Shown: positions 1 through 9,858, numbered from the stretch's first letter. The stretch is DNA of 64,000 bases from Mycobacterium sp. IS-836 (GCF_001954275.1 NZ_MBEU01000021.1:62001-126000), one strand, 5' to 3'. Notes: generated by a model not told the origin, from the letters alone. Translations and numbers: made by a program.

Positions 1-1494
1 CGAGTCGACGATGTGCACGAACGCCTCGTAGCAGTTGAACAGCCCGTGCCGGCCGGTCAGCAGATAGCCTTCCAGCCAGCCCTGGCACAGGTGCTCGGAC
101 AGCACCTCCATCACGCGGCCGTCCGGTGCGAGGTTTTCGTCATCGGGCCCGGTCTCCGAAAGCCACACCTTGTCGGTGGATTCGTACACGGCGTCCAGCC
201 GATTCGATGCCGTCTCGTCGGGCCCCATGAGCCGGAAGCGGTCCGGGTTGCGGGCGATGACGTCGCGCAGGAACGTGCCCAGCACCCGGGTGGCCTCGTG
301 CATCGTCGCGGCGGGTTGTTCGACCTCCACCGCGTAGTCGCGAAAGTCCGGGAGGTCCAACTCGCGCAGCAACAGCCCGCCGTTGGCGTGCGGGTTGGCG
401 CTCATCCGACGGTCACCGCGCGGTGCGATCGCCCGCAGCTCGGCGCGCAGCGCGCCGCTCTCGCCGAACAACTCCTCAGGCCGGTAGCTGCGCAGCCACT
501 CCTCGAGCTGCGCGCGGTGCTCGGGGTTTTCGCGCGTCGCGGCCAGCGGCACCTGGTGCGCCCGCCAGGTGCCCTCGACCCGCTTTCCGTCCACCTCCTT
601 GGGTCCGGTCCAGCCTTTGGGCGTGCGCAGCACGATCATCGGCCACACCGGCCGGTCGGTCGCTCCACCGGAACGCGCCGCGCGCTGAATGGCCGCGATG
701 TCGTCGAACGCGTCGTCGAGGGCGGCGGCCAGCTGCTGGTGCACCGACGCCGGTTGGTCGCCGGAAACCGTGATCGGCCGGTATCCGTAACCGCGCAACA
801 GGGATTCGAGCTCGGTCTGCGGGATTCGCGCCAGCACCGTCGGGTTGGCGATCTTGTACCCGTTGAGGTGCAGGATCGGCAACACCGCGCCGTCGACGGC
901 CGGGTTGAGGAATTTGTTCGAGTGCCAACTGGTTGCCAGCGGCCCGGTCTCGGCCTCGCCGTCGCCGATCACGCACGCGACCACCAGGTCCGGGTTGTCG
1001 AACGCCGCGCCATAGGCGTGCACCAGCGCGTAGCCGAGTTCACCGCCCTCGTGGATGGACCCGGGGGTCTGGGCGGCGACATGGCTGGGGATGCCGCCGG
1101 GGAAGGAGAACTGGCGGAACAGCCGGCGCAGCCCTTCGGTGTCCTCGCCGACGCCGCTGTACACCTCGCTGTAAGTGCCCTCGAGGTAGGCGTTCGCCAC
1201 CAGCCCGGGCCCGCCGTGACCGGGCCCGGTGACGTAGATGACGTTGGCGTCGCGGTTGCGGATGATCCGGTTCAGGTGCGCGTAGATGAGGTTGAGTCCC
1301 GGCGTGGTGCCCCAGTGGCCCAACAGTCGCGGTTTCACGTGCTCGGCCGACAGCGGCGCGGTCAGCAGCGGGTTGTCCAGCAGATAGATCTGCCCGACCG
1401 ACAGGTAGTTGGCGGCGCGCCAGTACTTGTCGATGAGGCCCAGTTCGTTGTCGGAGAGTTTCGTGGTCGCGGTCGTTTCGGTTTCTAGGCTCAC
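1..1494 (-). CDS. xfp: Phosphoketolase (Xfp), N-terminal 498 codons; 3' end outside window
   Basis: Xylulose-5-phosphate/fructose-6-phosphate phosphoketolase, a cytosolic thiamine-diphosphate enzyme that phosphorolytically splits sugar phosphates to acetyl phosphate. Reading from a GTG at 1494, the protein has the family N-terminus ([20 protein letters not shown]), a GPGHGGPG loop near residues 90-97 and the GDGEAETGP cofactor motif at 177-185. Full-length members have about 790-800 residues, so roughly 60 percent is present and the gene runs off the left edge. No frameshift is visible. An open frame on the opposite strand spans almost the same interval and is a codon-bias shadow. Family assignment is firm; the start is the first plausible one. 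Confidence 0.93.
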   Translation of the reverse strand, partial: MSLETETTATTKLSDNELGLIDKYWRAANYLSVGQIYLLDNPLLTAPLSAEHVKPRLLGHWGTTPGLNLIYAHLNRIIRNRDANVIYVTGPGHGGPGLVANAYLEGTYSEVYSGVGEDTEGLRRLFRQFSFPGGIPSHVAAQTPGSIHEGGELGYALVHAYGAAFDNPDLVVACVIGDGEAETGPLATSWHSNKFLNPAVDGAVLPILHLNGYKIANPTVLARIPQTELESLLRGYGYRPITVSGDQPASVHQQLAAALDDAFDDIAAIQRAARSGGATDRPVWPMIVLRTPKGWTGPKEVDGKRVEGTWRAHQVPLAATRENPEHRAQLEEWLRSYRPEELFGESGALRAELRAIAPRGDRRMSANPHANGGLLLRELDLPDFRDYAVEVEQPAATMHEATRVLGTFLRDVIARNPDRFRLMGPDETASNRLDAVYESTDKVWLSETGPDDENLAPDGRVMEVLSEHLCQGWLEGYLLTGRHGLFNCYEAFVHIVDS

Positions 1495-1539
1495 CCGCCC
1501 GATTGTCCGCGCTTCCGATGAACCGGCGCTAGGCGGCGC

Positions 1540-2385
1540 TCATTCTTCGCCGCGGGCGCGGGCCTCATAGGCGCGGCGCTGTTCGACGTCGACCTCGTCG
1601 GTGAAGACGTGCTCGCCGCCCAGCAGGCGGTTGAGACCCTCGCCCAGCCTGCGCGGCATGAACTTCTGCGACGCGACCATCGCGCCCGCCGCCCTGGTGA
1701 CGCGCACCCGCGGCCTCGGGCGGACGACCAACCCGACGATCGCGTCAGCGATTTCGGAGGGCTCGGCGTTACGGAGTCCCTTGGCGCCCTTGGTGCCCGC
1801 GGTCAGCTCGGTGTTGACGAACGACGGCAACACCATCGAGAAGTGCACGCCGGCCGAGCGGTATTCGAGCCTCGCGGAGTCGGTGAACGCGACCACCGCG
1901 TGCTTGCTCGCGCAGTAGGTGGCCAGCCCGACGGCGTAGATCTCGCCGGCGAGTGAGGCGACGTTGATGACGTGGCCGGATCCGCGTGGGACCATGCGCT
2001 GCACCGCCAGCTTGCTGCCCAGCATCACGCCGTACACGTTGATGTCCAGAATGCGCCGGGTGACCGCGTCGGGCTCGTCGATGATCCGGCCGACGGGCAT
2101 GATGCCGGCGTTGTTGACCAGCACATCGATCGGTCCGAGCTGACGCTCGACGTCGTCGAGGAACTCCGAAAACGAGTGCGGGTCGGTGACATCGAGCTTG
2201 CCGTGGACATCGAGGCCGAGCGCGGCGCCCGACTCCTTCACGCACACCTCGTCGATGTCGCCGATCGCGACCTTGGCGCCCAGGTTGTGCAGCGCGGTCG
2301 CGGTGGCCAATCCGATGCCCCGCGCGCCGCCGGTGATCACGATGACCTTGTCGCGGACCTTCAGGCCTACTGCGGTGTCTGCCAT
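1540..2385 (-). CDS. Short-chain dehydrogenase/reductase (281 aa)
   Basis: Classical SDR oxidoreductase, probably cytosolic, with unknown substrate. Visible elements are the nucleotide-binding TGGARGIG at residues 18-25, NNAG at 91-94, and catalytic Ser144, Tyr157 and Lys161 (YCASK). The acidic GDID segment ending the second strand favours NAD(H) over NADP(H). The ATG at 2385 is preceded by a purine-rich GGAAGGG. The C-terminus extends about 30 residues past the usual 250-aa core and ends in a charged RRAYEARARGEE tail. It lies 88 bp downstream of the uppP-like gene on the same strand, so co-transcription is possible. Substrate cannot be inferred. Confidence 0.85.
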   Translation of the reverse strand: MADTAVGLKVRDKVIVITGGARGIGLATATALHNLGAKVAIGDIDEVCVKESGAALGLDVHGKLDVTDPHSFSEFLDDVERQLGPIDVLVNNAGIMPVGRIIDEPDAVTRRILDINVYGVMLGSKLAVQRMVPRGSGHVINVASLAGEIYAVGLATYCASKHAVVAFTDSARLEYRSAGVHFSMVLPSFVNTELTAGTKGAKGLRNAEPSEIADAIVGLVVRPRPRVRVTRAAGAMVASQKFMPRRLGEGLNRLLGGEHVFTDEVDVEQRRAYEARARGEE

Positions 2386-2473
2386 GTTGATCCCTTCCGG
2401 TCTTAACAGGTGTCAACTATGCGATCCGGTAAGCACAGCACTCGACGTCGGGGTGCGCAATAAGTCCGCTCGC

Positions 2474-3403
2474 TCAGCGCAGGGTCAGCCACGCCAGGCT
2501 CGCGGCGCCGACCAGTGCGCAGTAGACGGCGAACGGTGTCAGCGTGCGCGTTTGGAAGTACCGGGTGAGATAGCGCACGGCGAGGTAGGCGCAGACGAAT
2601 GACGCGATGCTGCCGGCCAGGACCTGCCCACCGATGCCGCTTCCCAGGGGCCCGAACAGTTCCGGGATTTTGTAGACCCCGGCCGCCAGGATGATGGGCG
2701 TTGCCAGCAGGAAGGAGAACCGGGCGGCGTCTTCGTGGGACAGCCCGCGCCAGAGGCCGGCCACGATCGCGATGCCGGAGCGGCTGATGCCCGGCAGCAG
2801 GGCCAGGATTTGGGCCGAGCCGATCAGCACACCGCGGCCCAGGGGCAGTTCGGCCAGCCGATTGTCGACGGCCTCGCCGCTGTGCGCGGCCTCTTCCGTG
2901 TGCGCGGCCTCATCGGCCGGCGGGTCCTCGTGAGCGGACGCCACGCGGCGGCGCAGGACCTCGCCCGCATACAGGGCGACGCCGTTGAGGAGCAGGAACG
3001 CCGCCGCCGGAATGGGTTTGCCCAGCGTCGTTCGGAACAACTGTTCCAGCGCCAGCCCGGCCAGGCCCACCGGGATGGTGGCCAGCACGATCAGCCAGGC
3101 CAACCGCTCATCGGGAGTGCGGATCCGGCGGTACCGCACCGAGGACAGGAATCCCGCCAGGATGCGCACCCAGTCGCGCCAGAAGAACACCAGCAGCGCC
3201 GCGGCCGTCGCGACATGGAGACCGACGATGAAGGCCAGGTAGGGCGATTGGGGCGCGGACACGTTGAGGTCTCGGGCCCATTGCCCGCCGACCAGTGCCG
3301 GCACCAACACCGAGTGCCCGAGGCTCGAGACCGGGAACAGTTCGGTGATGCCCTGGGCGGCGCCGACGATCACGGCTTCGACATAGCTCAAGTGCGCGCT
3401 CAT
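2474..3403 (-). CDS. uppP: Undecaprenyl-diphosphatase paralogue, UppP/BacA family (309 aa)
   Basis: Polytopic membrane phosphatase of the BacA family, which dephosphorylates C55/decaprenyl diphosphate to recycle the cell-wall lipid carrier. The QGITE active-site motif lies at residues 17-21, followed by FPVSSLGH, and the second signature PGISRSG is at 204-210. Hydrophobic helices fill the rest. Residues about 154-186 form an unusual hydrophilic Glu/Ala/His-rich loop with the imperfect repeat EAAHT-EEAAHS, absent from the compact family form. The start is the ATG at 3403; the frame stays open upstream but that part is not family-like. M. tuberculosis UppP (Rv2136c) sits at another locus, so this may be a second copy. 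Confidence 0.88.
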   Translation of the reverse strand: MSAHLSYVEAVIVGAAQGITELFPVSSLGHSVLVPALVGGQWARDLNVSAPQSPYLAFIVGLHVATAAALLVFFWRDWVRILAGFLSSVRYRRIRTPDERLAWLIVLATIPVGLAGLALEQLFRTTLGKPIPAAAFLLLNGVALYAGEVLRRRVASAHEDPPADEAAHTEEAAHSGEAVDNRLAELPLGRGVLIGSAQILALLPGISRSGIAIVAGLWRGLSHEDAARFSFLLATPIILAAGVYKIPELFGPLGSGIGGQVLAGSIASFVCAYLAVRYLTRYFQTRTLTPFAVYCALVGAASLAWLTLR

Positions 3404-3520
3404 TGGTCGGCGGTCTCCATCCGATCGTGGGTCGGCCTGTGACGATAGCCAAAGGCTCGTGGCTTCCCCATGGCCCATGCCCGCGGCCGGGCGGCGTCGA
3501 CCCCGCGATAGGTTCGTCGG

Positions 3521-5005
3521 GTGACCGTCGACCCCCGCACACCGGTGCTGATCGGCTGGGGTCAGGTCAACCATCGCGACGACATCGACCCGGCAACGCG
3601 GTCCGTCGAACCGGTCGACCTGATGGCCGCCGCGGCCCGGCAGGCCGGGGATGCCCGGGTGATCGAGGCCCTCGATTCCATCCGGGTGGTCAACGTGCTG
3701 TCCGCGCACTACCGCGATCCCGCGCTGCTGCTCGGCGAGCGGATCGGCGCCTCCGGCTTCCGCACGCTGTACAGCCCGGTCGGCGGCAACGTGCCGCAGT
3801 CGCTGGTCAACCAGGCGTGCCTGGACATCCAGGCGGGCCGGGCCGGCGTCGTGCTGCTGGCCGGTGCCGAAACGTGGCGGACCCGGCGGGGGCTGAAGGC
3901 CAAGGGCGGCAAACTCGAGTGGACCGCTCAGGACGAATCCGTCCCGCTGGCGGAGGTCAGCGGCGACGACGTCCCGATGGCCGGCGACGCGGAGATCAGG
4001 ATCGGCCTGGACCGCCCCGCCTACGTCTATCCGCTGTTCGAGCAGGCGCTTCGCATCGCCCGCGGCGAATCAGTCGAGGACCACCTCGACCGCGTCGCCG
4101 AATTGTGGGCGCGCTTCAACGCCGTCGCGGTCGGCAATCCCAACGCCTGGATCCGCAAGCCGGTGACCGCGGAGGAGATTCGGCGGCCCGGACCGCAGAA
4201 CCGGATGATCAGCTGGCCGTACACCAAGTTGATGAACTCCAACAACATGGTGGACCAGGGCGCCGCGCTGATCCTGGCGTCGGCCGAGCAGGCGCAACGC
4301 CTGCGGATCCCGGCCGACCGTTGGGTCTACCCGCATGCGGGCACCGACGCGCACGACACCCCGGCCATCGCCGAACGTGACGAGCTGCACCGGTCCACCG
4401 CCATCCGGATCGCGGGCGCCCGGGCGCTGGAGCTCGCCGGCCTGGGCATCGACGGCGTCGACTACGTCGACGTGTACTCGTGCTTTCCGTCCGCCGTTCA
4501 GGTGGCCGCGGCCGAACTTGGGCTGGCCGTCGACGATCCGGCGCGTCCGCTGACCGTCACCGGTGGGCTGACGTTCGCGGGCGGCCCGTGGAGCAACTAC
4601 GTTATGCACTCGATCGCCACCGTCGCCGACCTGTTGGTGGCCAATCCGGGGCGGCGCGCCCTGATCACCGCCAACGGCGGCTACCTGACCAAGCACAGCT
4701 TCGGGGTCTACGGCACCGAACCTCCTACCGAATTCCGTTGGGAGGACGTGCAATCCGCGGTGGATCGGGAACCCATCCGCGACGGATTGGTCGAGTGGGA
4801 GGGCGTCGGCACCGTCGAAGCCTGGACGACTCCGTTCGACCGGGATGGGCGGCCGGAAAAGGCATTCGTTGCAGTGCGCACGCCCGACGGGTCGCGAACG
4901 CTGGCGGTGATCACCGACGGCGCCGCGGCGCAGGAAACCGTGCATGACGACATCGGTGGCGCCAAAGTTGCCGTCGCCGCGGACGGCAGCGCCACGCTGC
5001 GGTAG
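3521..5005 (+). CDS. Thiolase-like protein with extra C-terminal domain (Rv1867-type, 494 aa)
   Basis: Cytosolic thiolase-superfamily protein, annotated in relatives as an acetyl-CoA acetyltransferase. The SCP2-thiolase-like segment YSCFPSAVQVAAAELG near residue 320 replaces the canonical HDCF loop, and a Gly-rich GGLTFAGGPWSNY follows. The expected nucleophilic Cys is not seen: the corresponding loop reads NVPQSLVNQACLDIQAG. About 100 residues of extra C-terminal domain follow the thiolase core. The start is a GTG at 3521. Length matches what I recall for M. tuberculosis Rv1867 (494 aa), and the next gene matches Rv1868. Fatty-acid or sterol CoA metabolism is a guess; catalysis of a normal thiolase reaction is doubtful. 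Confidence 0.82.
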   Translation: MTVDPRTPVLIGWGQVNHRDDIDPATRSVEPVDLMAAAARQAGDARVIEALDSIRVVNVLSAHYRDPALLLGERIGASGFRTLYSPVGGNVPQSLVNQACLDIQAGRAGVVLLAGAETWRTRRGLKAKGGKLEWTAQDESVPLAEVSGDDVPMAGDAEIRIGLDRPAYVYPLFEQALRIARGESVEDHLDRVAELWARFNAVAVGNPNAWIRKPVTAEEIRRPGPQNRMISWPYTKLMNSNNMVDQGAALILASAEQAQRLRIPADRWVYPHAGTDAHDTPAIAERDELHRSTAIRIAGARALELAGLGIDGVDYVDVYSCFPSAVQVAAAELGLAVDDPARPLTVTGGLTFAGGPWSNYVMHSIATVADLLVANPGRRALITANGGYLTKHSFGVYGTEPPTEFRWEDVQSAVDREPIRDGLVEWEGVGTVEAWTTPFDRDGRPEKAFVAVRTPDGSRTLAVITDGAAAQETVHDDIGGAKVAVAADGSATLR

Positions 5006-5113
5006 CCCGTCGCGGGAATACCGCCAGGCCAGAGCCCCGTTTGGGGAGTAACAGTCGCGCAATTGACAGCGACTTGCCTATTGTCGAGGTGACGTTCGGG
5101 GAGGTGAGCCCAG

Positions 5114-7219
5114 GTGCAGATCCTGGTTACCGACGCCACCGGCACCGTCGGGCGGCTGGTCGCACGCCAGCTCATCGCCGCCGGCCACGCCGTCAGCGGC
5201 ATTGCTGCGCGCCCCCACCCGTGCCTGGACCCAAACGTCGAGTTTGTTTGCGCGCCGTTGAGCCACCCCGTCTTGCAACAGCTGGCCAACGAGGCCGACG
5301 CTGTTATTCATCTGGCCCCGGTCGACACGACCGCCCCCGGCAGCGCGGACATCGACGGCGTCGCGCGGGTGACCCATGCGGCCGCCCGCGCCGGCGCGCG
5401 CTTGCTGTTCGTTTCCCAGGCCGCGGGCCGGCCCGACCTGTACCGACCCGCCGAGGAGCTGGTGTCCACCAGTTGGGCGCCGAGCGTGGTCGTCCGGATC
5501 GCGCCGCCGGTCGGCCGTCAGCTCGACTGGATGGTCTGCCGCACCGTGGCCACACTGTTGCGCAGCAAGGTTTCCGCACAGACCATGCGGGTGCTGCACC
5601 TCGACGATCTGGTGCGGTTCCTCGTTTTGGCGCTCGACACCGACCGCACCGGCGTCGTGGACCTCGCCACACCGGACGCCACCAACGTGATCACGGCATG
5701 GCGGGTGCTGCGATCCGCCGATCCGCGTTCCCGGCCGTATGGCGTTCGCAGCTGGCCACAGTTGATGCCGGAGATGGATATCACTGCAGCGCAAGAGGAT
5801 TGGGGATTCGAGTTTGGCTGGCAGGCAATCGAGGCGGTCGCCGACACCGCGCGCGGACTCGTCGGCCGCAGACTCGGTCCCGCCGGCGCGGTCCGCCATG
5901 GGGGGCGACTGGCGCTGCCGGTGGAGGTCCTCCCGCGGCACGCGCCGCCCGGTTCGCTGCGCAACGCGGCACCGGAGGGCATGGAGGGCGAATTCGACGA
6001 CCTGATCGATCCACGCTTCCCGGTTTTCAGTGCGACCGGCCTCGCCGAGGCGCTGCCCGGACCGCTGACCCCGATAACCCTGGACGTCCAGTTGAGCGGG
6101 CTGCGGACGGCCGGCCGGGTGCTGGGTCAGGTGCTCGCGCTCGGTGGCGTCGTAGGTGACGAATGGGGAAGCAGGGCCATCGCGGTGTTCGGTCACCGCC
6201 CGTACGTCGGAGTGTCGTCCAATGTCGTTGCCGCCGCCCAGCTCCCGGGCTGGGACGCCGACGCCGTCGTCCGGAACGCCCTGATCGACCAGCCACAGGT
6301 CGGTGACCTACTACCGTTCGGTCCACCACAGCTAGCCGGCGGGGCGGTGGGGTCGGTCGCCAAGGCGGTCGCCACGGCGAGATCGCTCGCCACATTGCGT
6401 CATCTGCGGACCGACACGCGCGCCTACGCCGCCGCCGCCACCACCGAACACCTCGATGACGCGCAGCTGGGTCTGCTGCCCGATGCCAGCCTCGGGGCAC
6501 GGCTCCGGCTGTTGCGGGACCGGATTCACCAGGGCTGGATCCTGACGGCGTTGTCGTTGATCGACACCGGCGTCACCGCGGCCGCGCTGGAACGCACCGG
6601 CGCGGGAACCAGGGTGCCGGGACTGGGCATGATCTTGGAAGGTGGCCGCGTAACGGCCGAGATCGCCGAGCTGGCAACGATATTGCGCGCCGACCCGCCG
6701 CTGGCCGCCCTGGCCCGCGACGGCAATCTCGACAGCATCCGCGCGTTGTCTCCCGGTACCGCCGCCGCGCTCGACTCCGCGGTCGCCCGCATCGGACACC
6801 GCGGGCCAGCGGAAGCCGAGCTGGACAGCACGGTGTTCTTCGACGACCCGGCGATGCTGCTCGTGGCGGCCGCCGACGCCGCCGACGCCCCCGCCGAGCC
6901 GCCTCCGCCCGCGACCCTGGCCCGGCGCTTCGCCGACAATGCCCGCGTGTCGCGCGAGCTGGCCCACGACGCCACCATCCGATTCACCCATGAGCTTCGA
7001 ACGACGTTGCGCGAGTTGGGTTCTCGACGGCTCGCGGCGGACCTGATCGACGTTGTGGCCGACGTGTACTACCTGACCTGCGACGAGCTGGTCACGATGC
7101 CGGCCGATGCCCGGTTGCGGATTAAGCGCCGGCGCGCCGAGCGGGAGCGCCTGCAGGCGCAACGCCCACCCGACGTCATCGACGGGACGTGGGTGCCCGC
7201 CGACGCGTCAGCCCACTAG
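5114..7219 (+). CDS. Conserved NAD(P)-binding-like protein, Rv1868-type (701 aa)
   Basis: Large conserved mycobacterial protein without assigned function. Residues 1-215 look like an atypical extended SDR/NmrA domain: MQILVTDATGTVG supplies a degenerate GxxGxxG motif, followed by alternating strands and helices up to DLATPDATNVITAW. The remaining 480 residues, rich in Ala, Arg and Leu, match no domain I recognise. No signal peptide or convincing membrane helix is present. ATG or GTG choices near 5114 give the same Rossmann start. It lies 108 bp after the thiolase-like gene, as Rv1867-Rv1868 do, and its 3' end overlaps the convergent reductase gene by 12 bp. Confidence 0.8.
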   Translation: MQILVTDATGTVGRLVARQLIAAGHAVSGIAARPHPCLDPNVEFVCAPLSHPVLQQLANEADAVIHLAPVDTTAPGSADIDGVARVTHAAARAGARLLFVSQAAGRPDLYRPAEELVSTSWAPSVVVRIAPPVGRQLDWMVCRTVATLLRSKVSAQTMRVLHLDDLVRFLVLALDTDRTGVVDLATPDATNVITAWRVLRSADPRSRPYGVRSWPQLMPEMDITAAQEDWGFEFGWQAIEAVADTARGLVGRRLGPAGAVRHGGRLALPVEVLPRHAPPGSLRNAAPEGMEGEFDDLIDPRFPVFSATGLAEALPGPLTPITLDVQLSGLRTAGRVLGQVLALGGVVGDEWGSRAIAVFGHRPYVGVSSNVVAAAQLPGWDADAVVRNALIDQPQVGDLLPFGPPQLAGGAVGSVAKAVATARSLATLRHLRTDTRAYAAAATTEHLDDAQLGLLPDASLGARLRLLRDRIHQGWILTALSLIDTGVTAAALERTGAGTRVPGLGMILEGGRVTAEIAELATILRADPPLAALARDGNLDSIRALSPGTAAALDSAVARIGHRGPAEAELDSTVFFDDPAMLLVAAADAADAPAEPPPPATLARRFADNARVSRELAHDATIRFTHELRTTLRELGSRRLAADLIDVVADVYYLTCDELVTMPADARLRIKRRRAERERLQAQRPPDVIDGTWVPADASAH

Positions 7220-8440
7220 GTCGGCAAGCGGGGACTGCGGATCGGCCAGCGCGCCGGGGTCGACGGAAGTCCCGGACCTGATCAGCGCTTTGACGTCATC
7301 GAGCACGTCCCAGATGTTGACGTTCATCCCGGCCAGCACCCGGTTGTCGCCGTCGAGCCAAAAAGCGACGAATTCGCGTCCGGCGACGTCGCCGCGGAAC
7401 ACCACCCGCTCGAAGCTGGGTGCGTGCCCGACGTACTCCATCCCGAGGTCGTACTGATCGGTGAAGAAGTAGGGCAGCTCCGCGTATTCGCCTGGCTCGC
7501 CGAGCATTCCGGCGGCCGCCACCGCGGGTTGCTTGAGCGCATTGGCCCAGTGTTCGGTGCGAATCCGGCAGCCGAACAACGGGTGCTCGGCCGCGGCGAT
7601 GTCGCCGACCGCGTAGATGTCAGGATCGCTCGTGCGCAGCGACGCGTCGACCAGCACACCGCCGTCGCCCATCGCGAGCCCGGCCCGTTCGGCGAGTTCG
7701 ACGTTCGGCTTGGCGCCCACGGCCACCAGCACCGCATCAGCGGCGACCGTCGACCCGTCGCGCATTTTCAGTCCGGTGGCCTTGCCGCCCGCCGTCGTGA
7801 TCTCGTCGACCTGCGCCTCCAGCCGCAAGTCCACCCCGTGATCGCGATGGAGGTCGGCGAACACTTCGCCCACCGATTCGCCGAGCGCGGCCAGCAGCGG
7901 CTGTTTGGCCGTCTCGACGACGGTCACGGCGACGCCACGCTGTCGGGCGCCGGCGGCCACCTCCAGTCCGATCCATCCGGCTCCGAGAACGGCCAGCGAA
8001 GACCCCTCGGCGAGAACAGAATTCAGCGCCACGGCGTCGTCGTAGGTGCGCAGATAGTGGACCGCGCCGGCGTCGGATCCGGGTATCGGCGGACGTCGGG
8101 ACGCCGATCCGGTCGCCAGCAACAGCTTGTCGTACCGCACCGCGGTGCCGTCGGGGAGTGTGACGGTGTGTTCGGCGGGGGTCAGGGCCGACACGCGCGA
8201 GCCGAGCCTCAAGTCGACGTGGTGGTCGCGGTACCACTCGGAATTCTGCACGGTGAAATCGGTCAGCGATTTCTTGCCGGCAAGATACTCCTTGGAGAGC
8301 GGTGGTCGCTCGTAAGGCAGGTGTTCCTCTTCGGCGAAGAGGATGACCTGTCCGTCAAAGCCGCTGTCGCGCACCGCTTCTGCCGCCTTGGCTCCAGCAA
8401 GTCCGCCGCCGATGATGACGAATGTGGTCGAGCTGGCCAT
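7208..8440 (-). CDS. FAD-dependent ferredoxin/rubredoxin reductase-type oxidoreductase (Rv1869c-type, 410 aa)
   Basis: Pyridine nucleotide-disulphide oxidoreductase fold, of the kind that passes electrons from NAD(P)H to ferredoxins serving P450s or dioxygenases. The FAD dinucleotide motif GGGLAG is at residues 11-16, the NAD(P)-binding LGAGWIG lies near 148-154, and the second FAD motif is TSDPDIYAVGDIAAAEHP. The C-terminal region WLDGDNRVLAGMNVNIWD is typical of BphA4-like reductases. The start is an ATG at 8440. No ferredoxin gene lies next to it, but three cytochrome P450/BVMO genes occur within 45 kb. Physiological partner unknown; family assignment is strong. Confidence 0.88.
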   Translation of the reverse strand: MASSTTFVIIGGGLAGAKAAEAVRDSGFDGQVILFAEEEHLPYERPPLSKEYLAGKKSLTDFTVQNSEWYRDHHVDLRLGSRVSALTPAEHTVTLPDGTAVRYDKLLLATGSASRRPPIPGSDAGAVHYLRTYDDAVALNSVLAEGSSLAVLGAGWIGLEVAAGARQRGVAVTVVETAKQPLLAALGESVGEVFADLHRDHGVDLRLEAQVDEITTAGGKATGLKMRDGSTVAADAVLVAVGAKPNVELAERAGLAMGDGGVLVDASLRTSDPDIYAVGDIAAAEHPLFGCRIRTEHWANALKQPAVAAAGMLGEPGEYAELPYFFTDQYDLGMEYVGHAPSFERVVFRGDVAGREFVAFWLDGDNRVLAGMNVNIWDVLDDVKALIRSGTSVDPGALADPQSPLADLVG

Positions 8441-8489
8441 GATTGCTGCTCCGTTCTTTCCTCGACATTCCCAGCCTACGCGGGCCGGC

Positions 8490-9215
8490 TCAGGCCAAGA
8501 GTTCTTGCAAGGTCAGGGCATTGCGGACGGCGTGGCCGCCGAGGTCGTTGTTGAAATACACCCACACGTCCCTGCCGTCGCGGTCCCATTGAGCGATCTG
8601 ATCGGCCCAGCGCCGCAGGTCGTCGCCGGAATAGCAGCCGGCGTAGATCGAATCCTGATCCGGGCCGTGCAGCCGCACGTACACCAGATCGGTGGTGGCG
8701 CGGGGCACGCACGCCAATCCGGCGCCGCTCATCACCACATAGGCCGCGCGGCGGCGTTCCAGCACTTCGTAGACCGCGGGATCGTTCCAGGATGGATTCC
8801 GCAACTCCACGGCCACCCGGATCGACGCCGGGACCTGCCGCAGGAACGAGTCCAGCCGCGCGTCGTCGCGCTGCTGCTCGGGGTGCAACTGAACGAGCAG
8901 CACACCGCGTCGATCACCCAGCAGCTGCCAACAGCGCTCGAACCGTTCGATCCAGGGCTCCGGGGAGGCCAGTCGGCGGTAGTGGGTCAGTCCGCGATGG
9001 GCCTTGACCGACATGGTGAAGCCGGCCGGCAGTTGGTCGCGCCACCCCGCGAACGTCGAATCCTTGGGCCAGCGGTAGAAGCTCGCGTTCAGCTCGACGG
9101 TGTCGAACACCTCGACGTAGCGCGCCAACCGCTTGCCGGCCGGCAGGCCGGGCCGGTAGAGCACGTCGGTCCAGTGCTGATACGACCAGCCCGACGTGCC
9201 GACTCGCACCGTCAC
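8490..9215 (-). CDS. DUF72 (YecE-like) protein (241 aa)
   Basis: DUF72 family protein with a TIM-barrel-like fold and no proven enzymatic role. It shows the family opening VGTSGWSYQHW at residues 5-15, the ELNASFYRWP segment, and the later VELRNPSW and VYVRLHGPD motifs. The GTG at 9215 is the first start and places the conserved GTSGW correctly. It ends 49 bp upstream of the reductase gene and starts 7 bp after the HhH-GPD-like gene ends, so the two upstream genes probably share a transcript. Cytosolic; function unknown. Confidence 0.87.
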   Translation of the reverse strand: MTVRVGTSGWSYQHWTDVLYRPGLPAGKRLARYVEVFDTVELNASFYRWPKDSTFAGWRDQLPAGFTMSVKAHRGLTHYRRLASPEPWIERFERCWQLLGDRRGVLLVQLHPEQQRDDARLDSFLRQVPASIRVAVELRNPSWNDPAVYEVLERRRAAYVVMSGAGLACVPRATTDLVYVRLHGPDQDSIYAGCYSGDDLRRWADQIAQWDRDGRDVWVYFNNDLGGHAVRNALTLQELLA

Positions 9216-9222
9216 AGGGAGC

Positions 9223-9858
9223 TCAACCGGTCACCCGCCGGCGCAGATCGTCGTCGAGTGCGACCCGCACCAACGCGGCGGCCAGCCGGGCGTTGGCACG
9301 CGGAGCCAGCGAGGCCAGCTTCGCCGCATCGGCCGGCAGGCCCAACCGCTTAGCCGCGGTGGTGGCGCGGTCGTCGAAATACGGGCGAACCCAGGTCCAT
9401 ACGTCCTGCACCTCGCGTAGGTAGATGTCGGCGCCGGTTTCACCGATTCCCTTGAACGTCTTGAGCATTCGCTTGGCCTCGCCGATGTCTCGATGGCTGC
9501 GACCATCGAGTTCGCGAAGGTCGCCCGAATACTCGTCGCAAACCCGCCTGGCCATGTCGGTGAGGCGGGTGGCCGAGCTTTCGTCGTAGCGCACATAGTG
9601 AGCCCGGCCGAACGCGCTGATCATGGTCCGCCTGTCGGAGGCCAGGACTGCCTTCGGCGTCCGCAGGCCCGTCTTGAAGATCTCGCGGGCCGCGCGCGTG
9701 GCGGTGGTGGCATCGATCGGCTTGCTGGCCAGCATGCTCAGCACCAGCAGCTGAAACAGCGGCATCGGTTTGTCGTTGACCCGAATGCCCGCCTCGGCGG
9801 CGTACGTGGTGCCGGCGACCTTCAGCAGTCGCCCCACCAGTTGCTCGCGCCCGCTCAT
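9223..9858 (-). CDS. HhH-GPD-like DNA-repair-fold protein (Rv1870c-type, 211 aa)
   Basis: All-helical protein resembling the endonuclease III/HhH-GPD glycosylase fold. The segment MLKTFKGIGETGADIYLREVQDVW near residues 133-156 looks like a helix-hairpin-helix (KGIGETGA) followed by the helix that carries the catalytic Asp in glycosylases. No C-terminal Cys4 iron-sulphur loop is present. The ATG at 9858 gives exactly the 211 residues I recall for Rv1870c; an upstream in-frame extension lacks family character. It lies just upstream of the DUF72 gene in an apparent operon. Base-excision activity is an inference from fold only. Confidence 0.75.
   Translation of the reverse strand: MSGREQLVGRLLKVAGTTYAAEAGIRVNDKPMPLFQLLVLSMLASKPIDATTATRAAREIFKTGLRTPKAVLASDRRTMISAFGRAHYVRYDESSATRLTDMARRVCDEYSGDLRELDGRSHRDIGEAKRMLKTFKGIGETGADIYLREVQDVWTWVRPYFDDRATTAAKRLGLPADAAKLASLAPRANARLAAALVRVALDDDLRRRVTG

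Noticed and set aside
13..1488. 491-codon frame on the plus strand
   Set aside because: Shadow of phosphoketolase on the minus strand, which has GDGEAETGP and family N-terminus.
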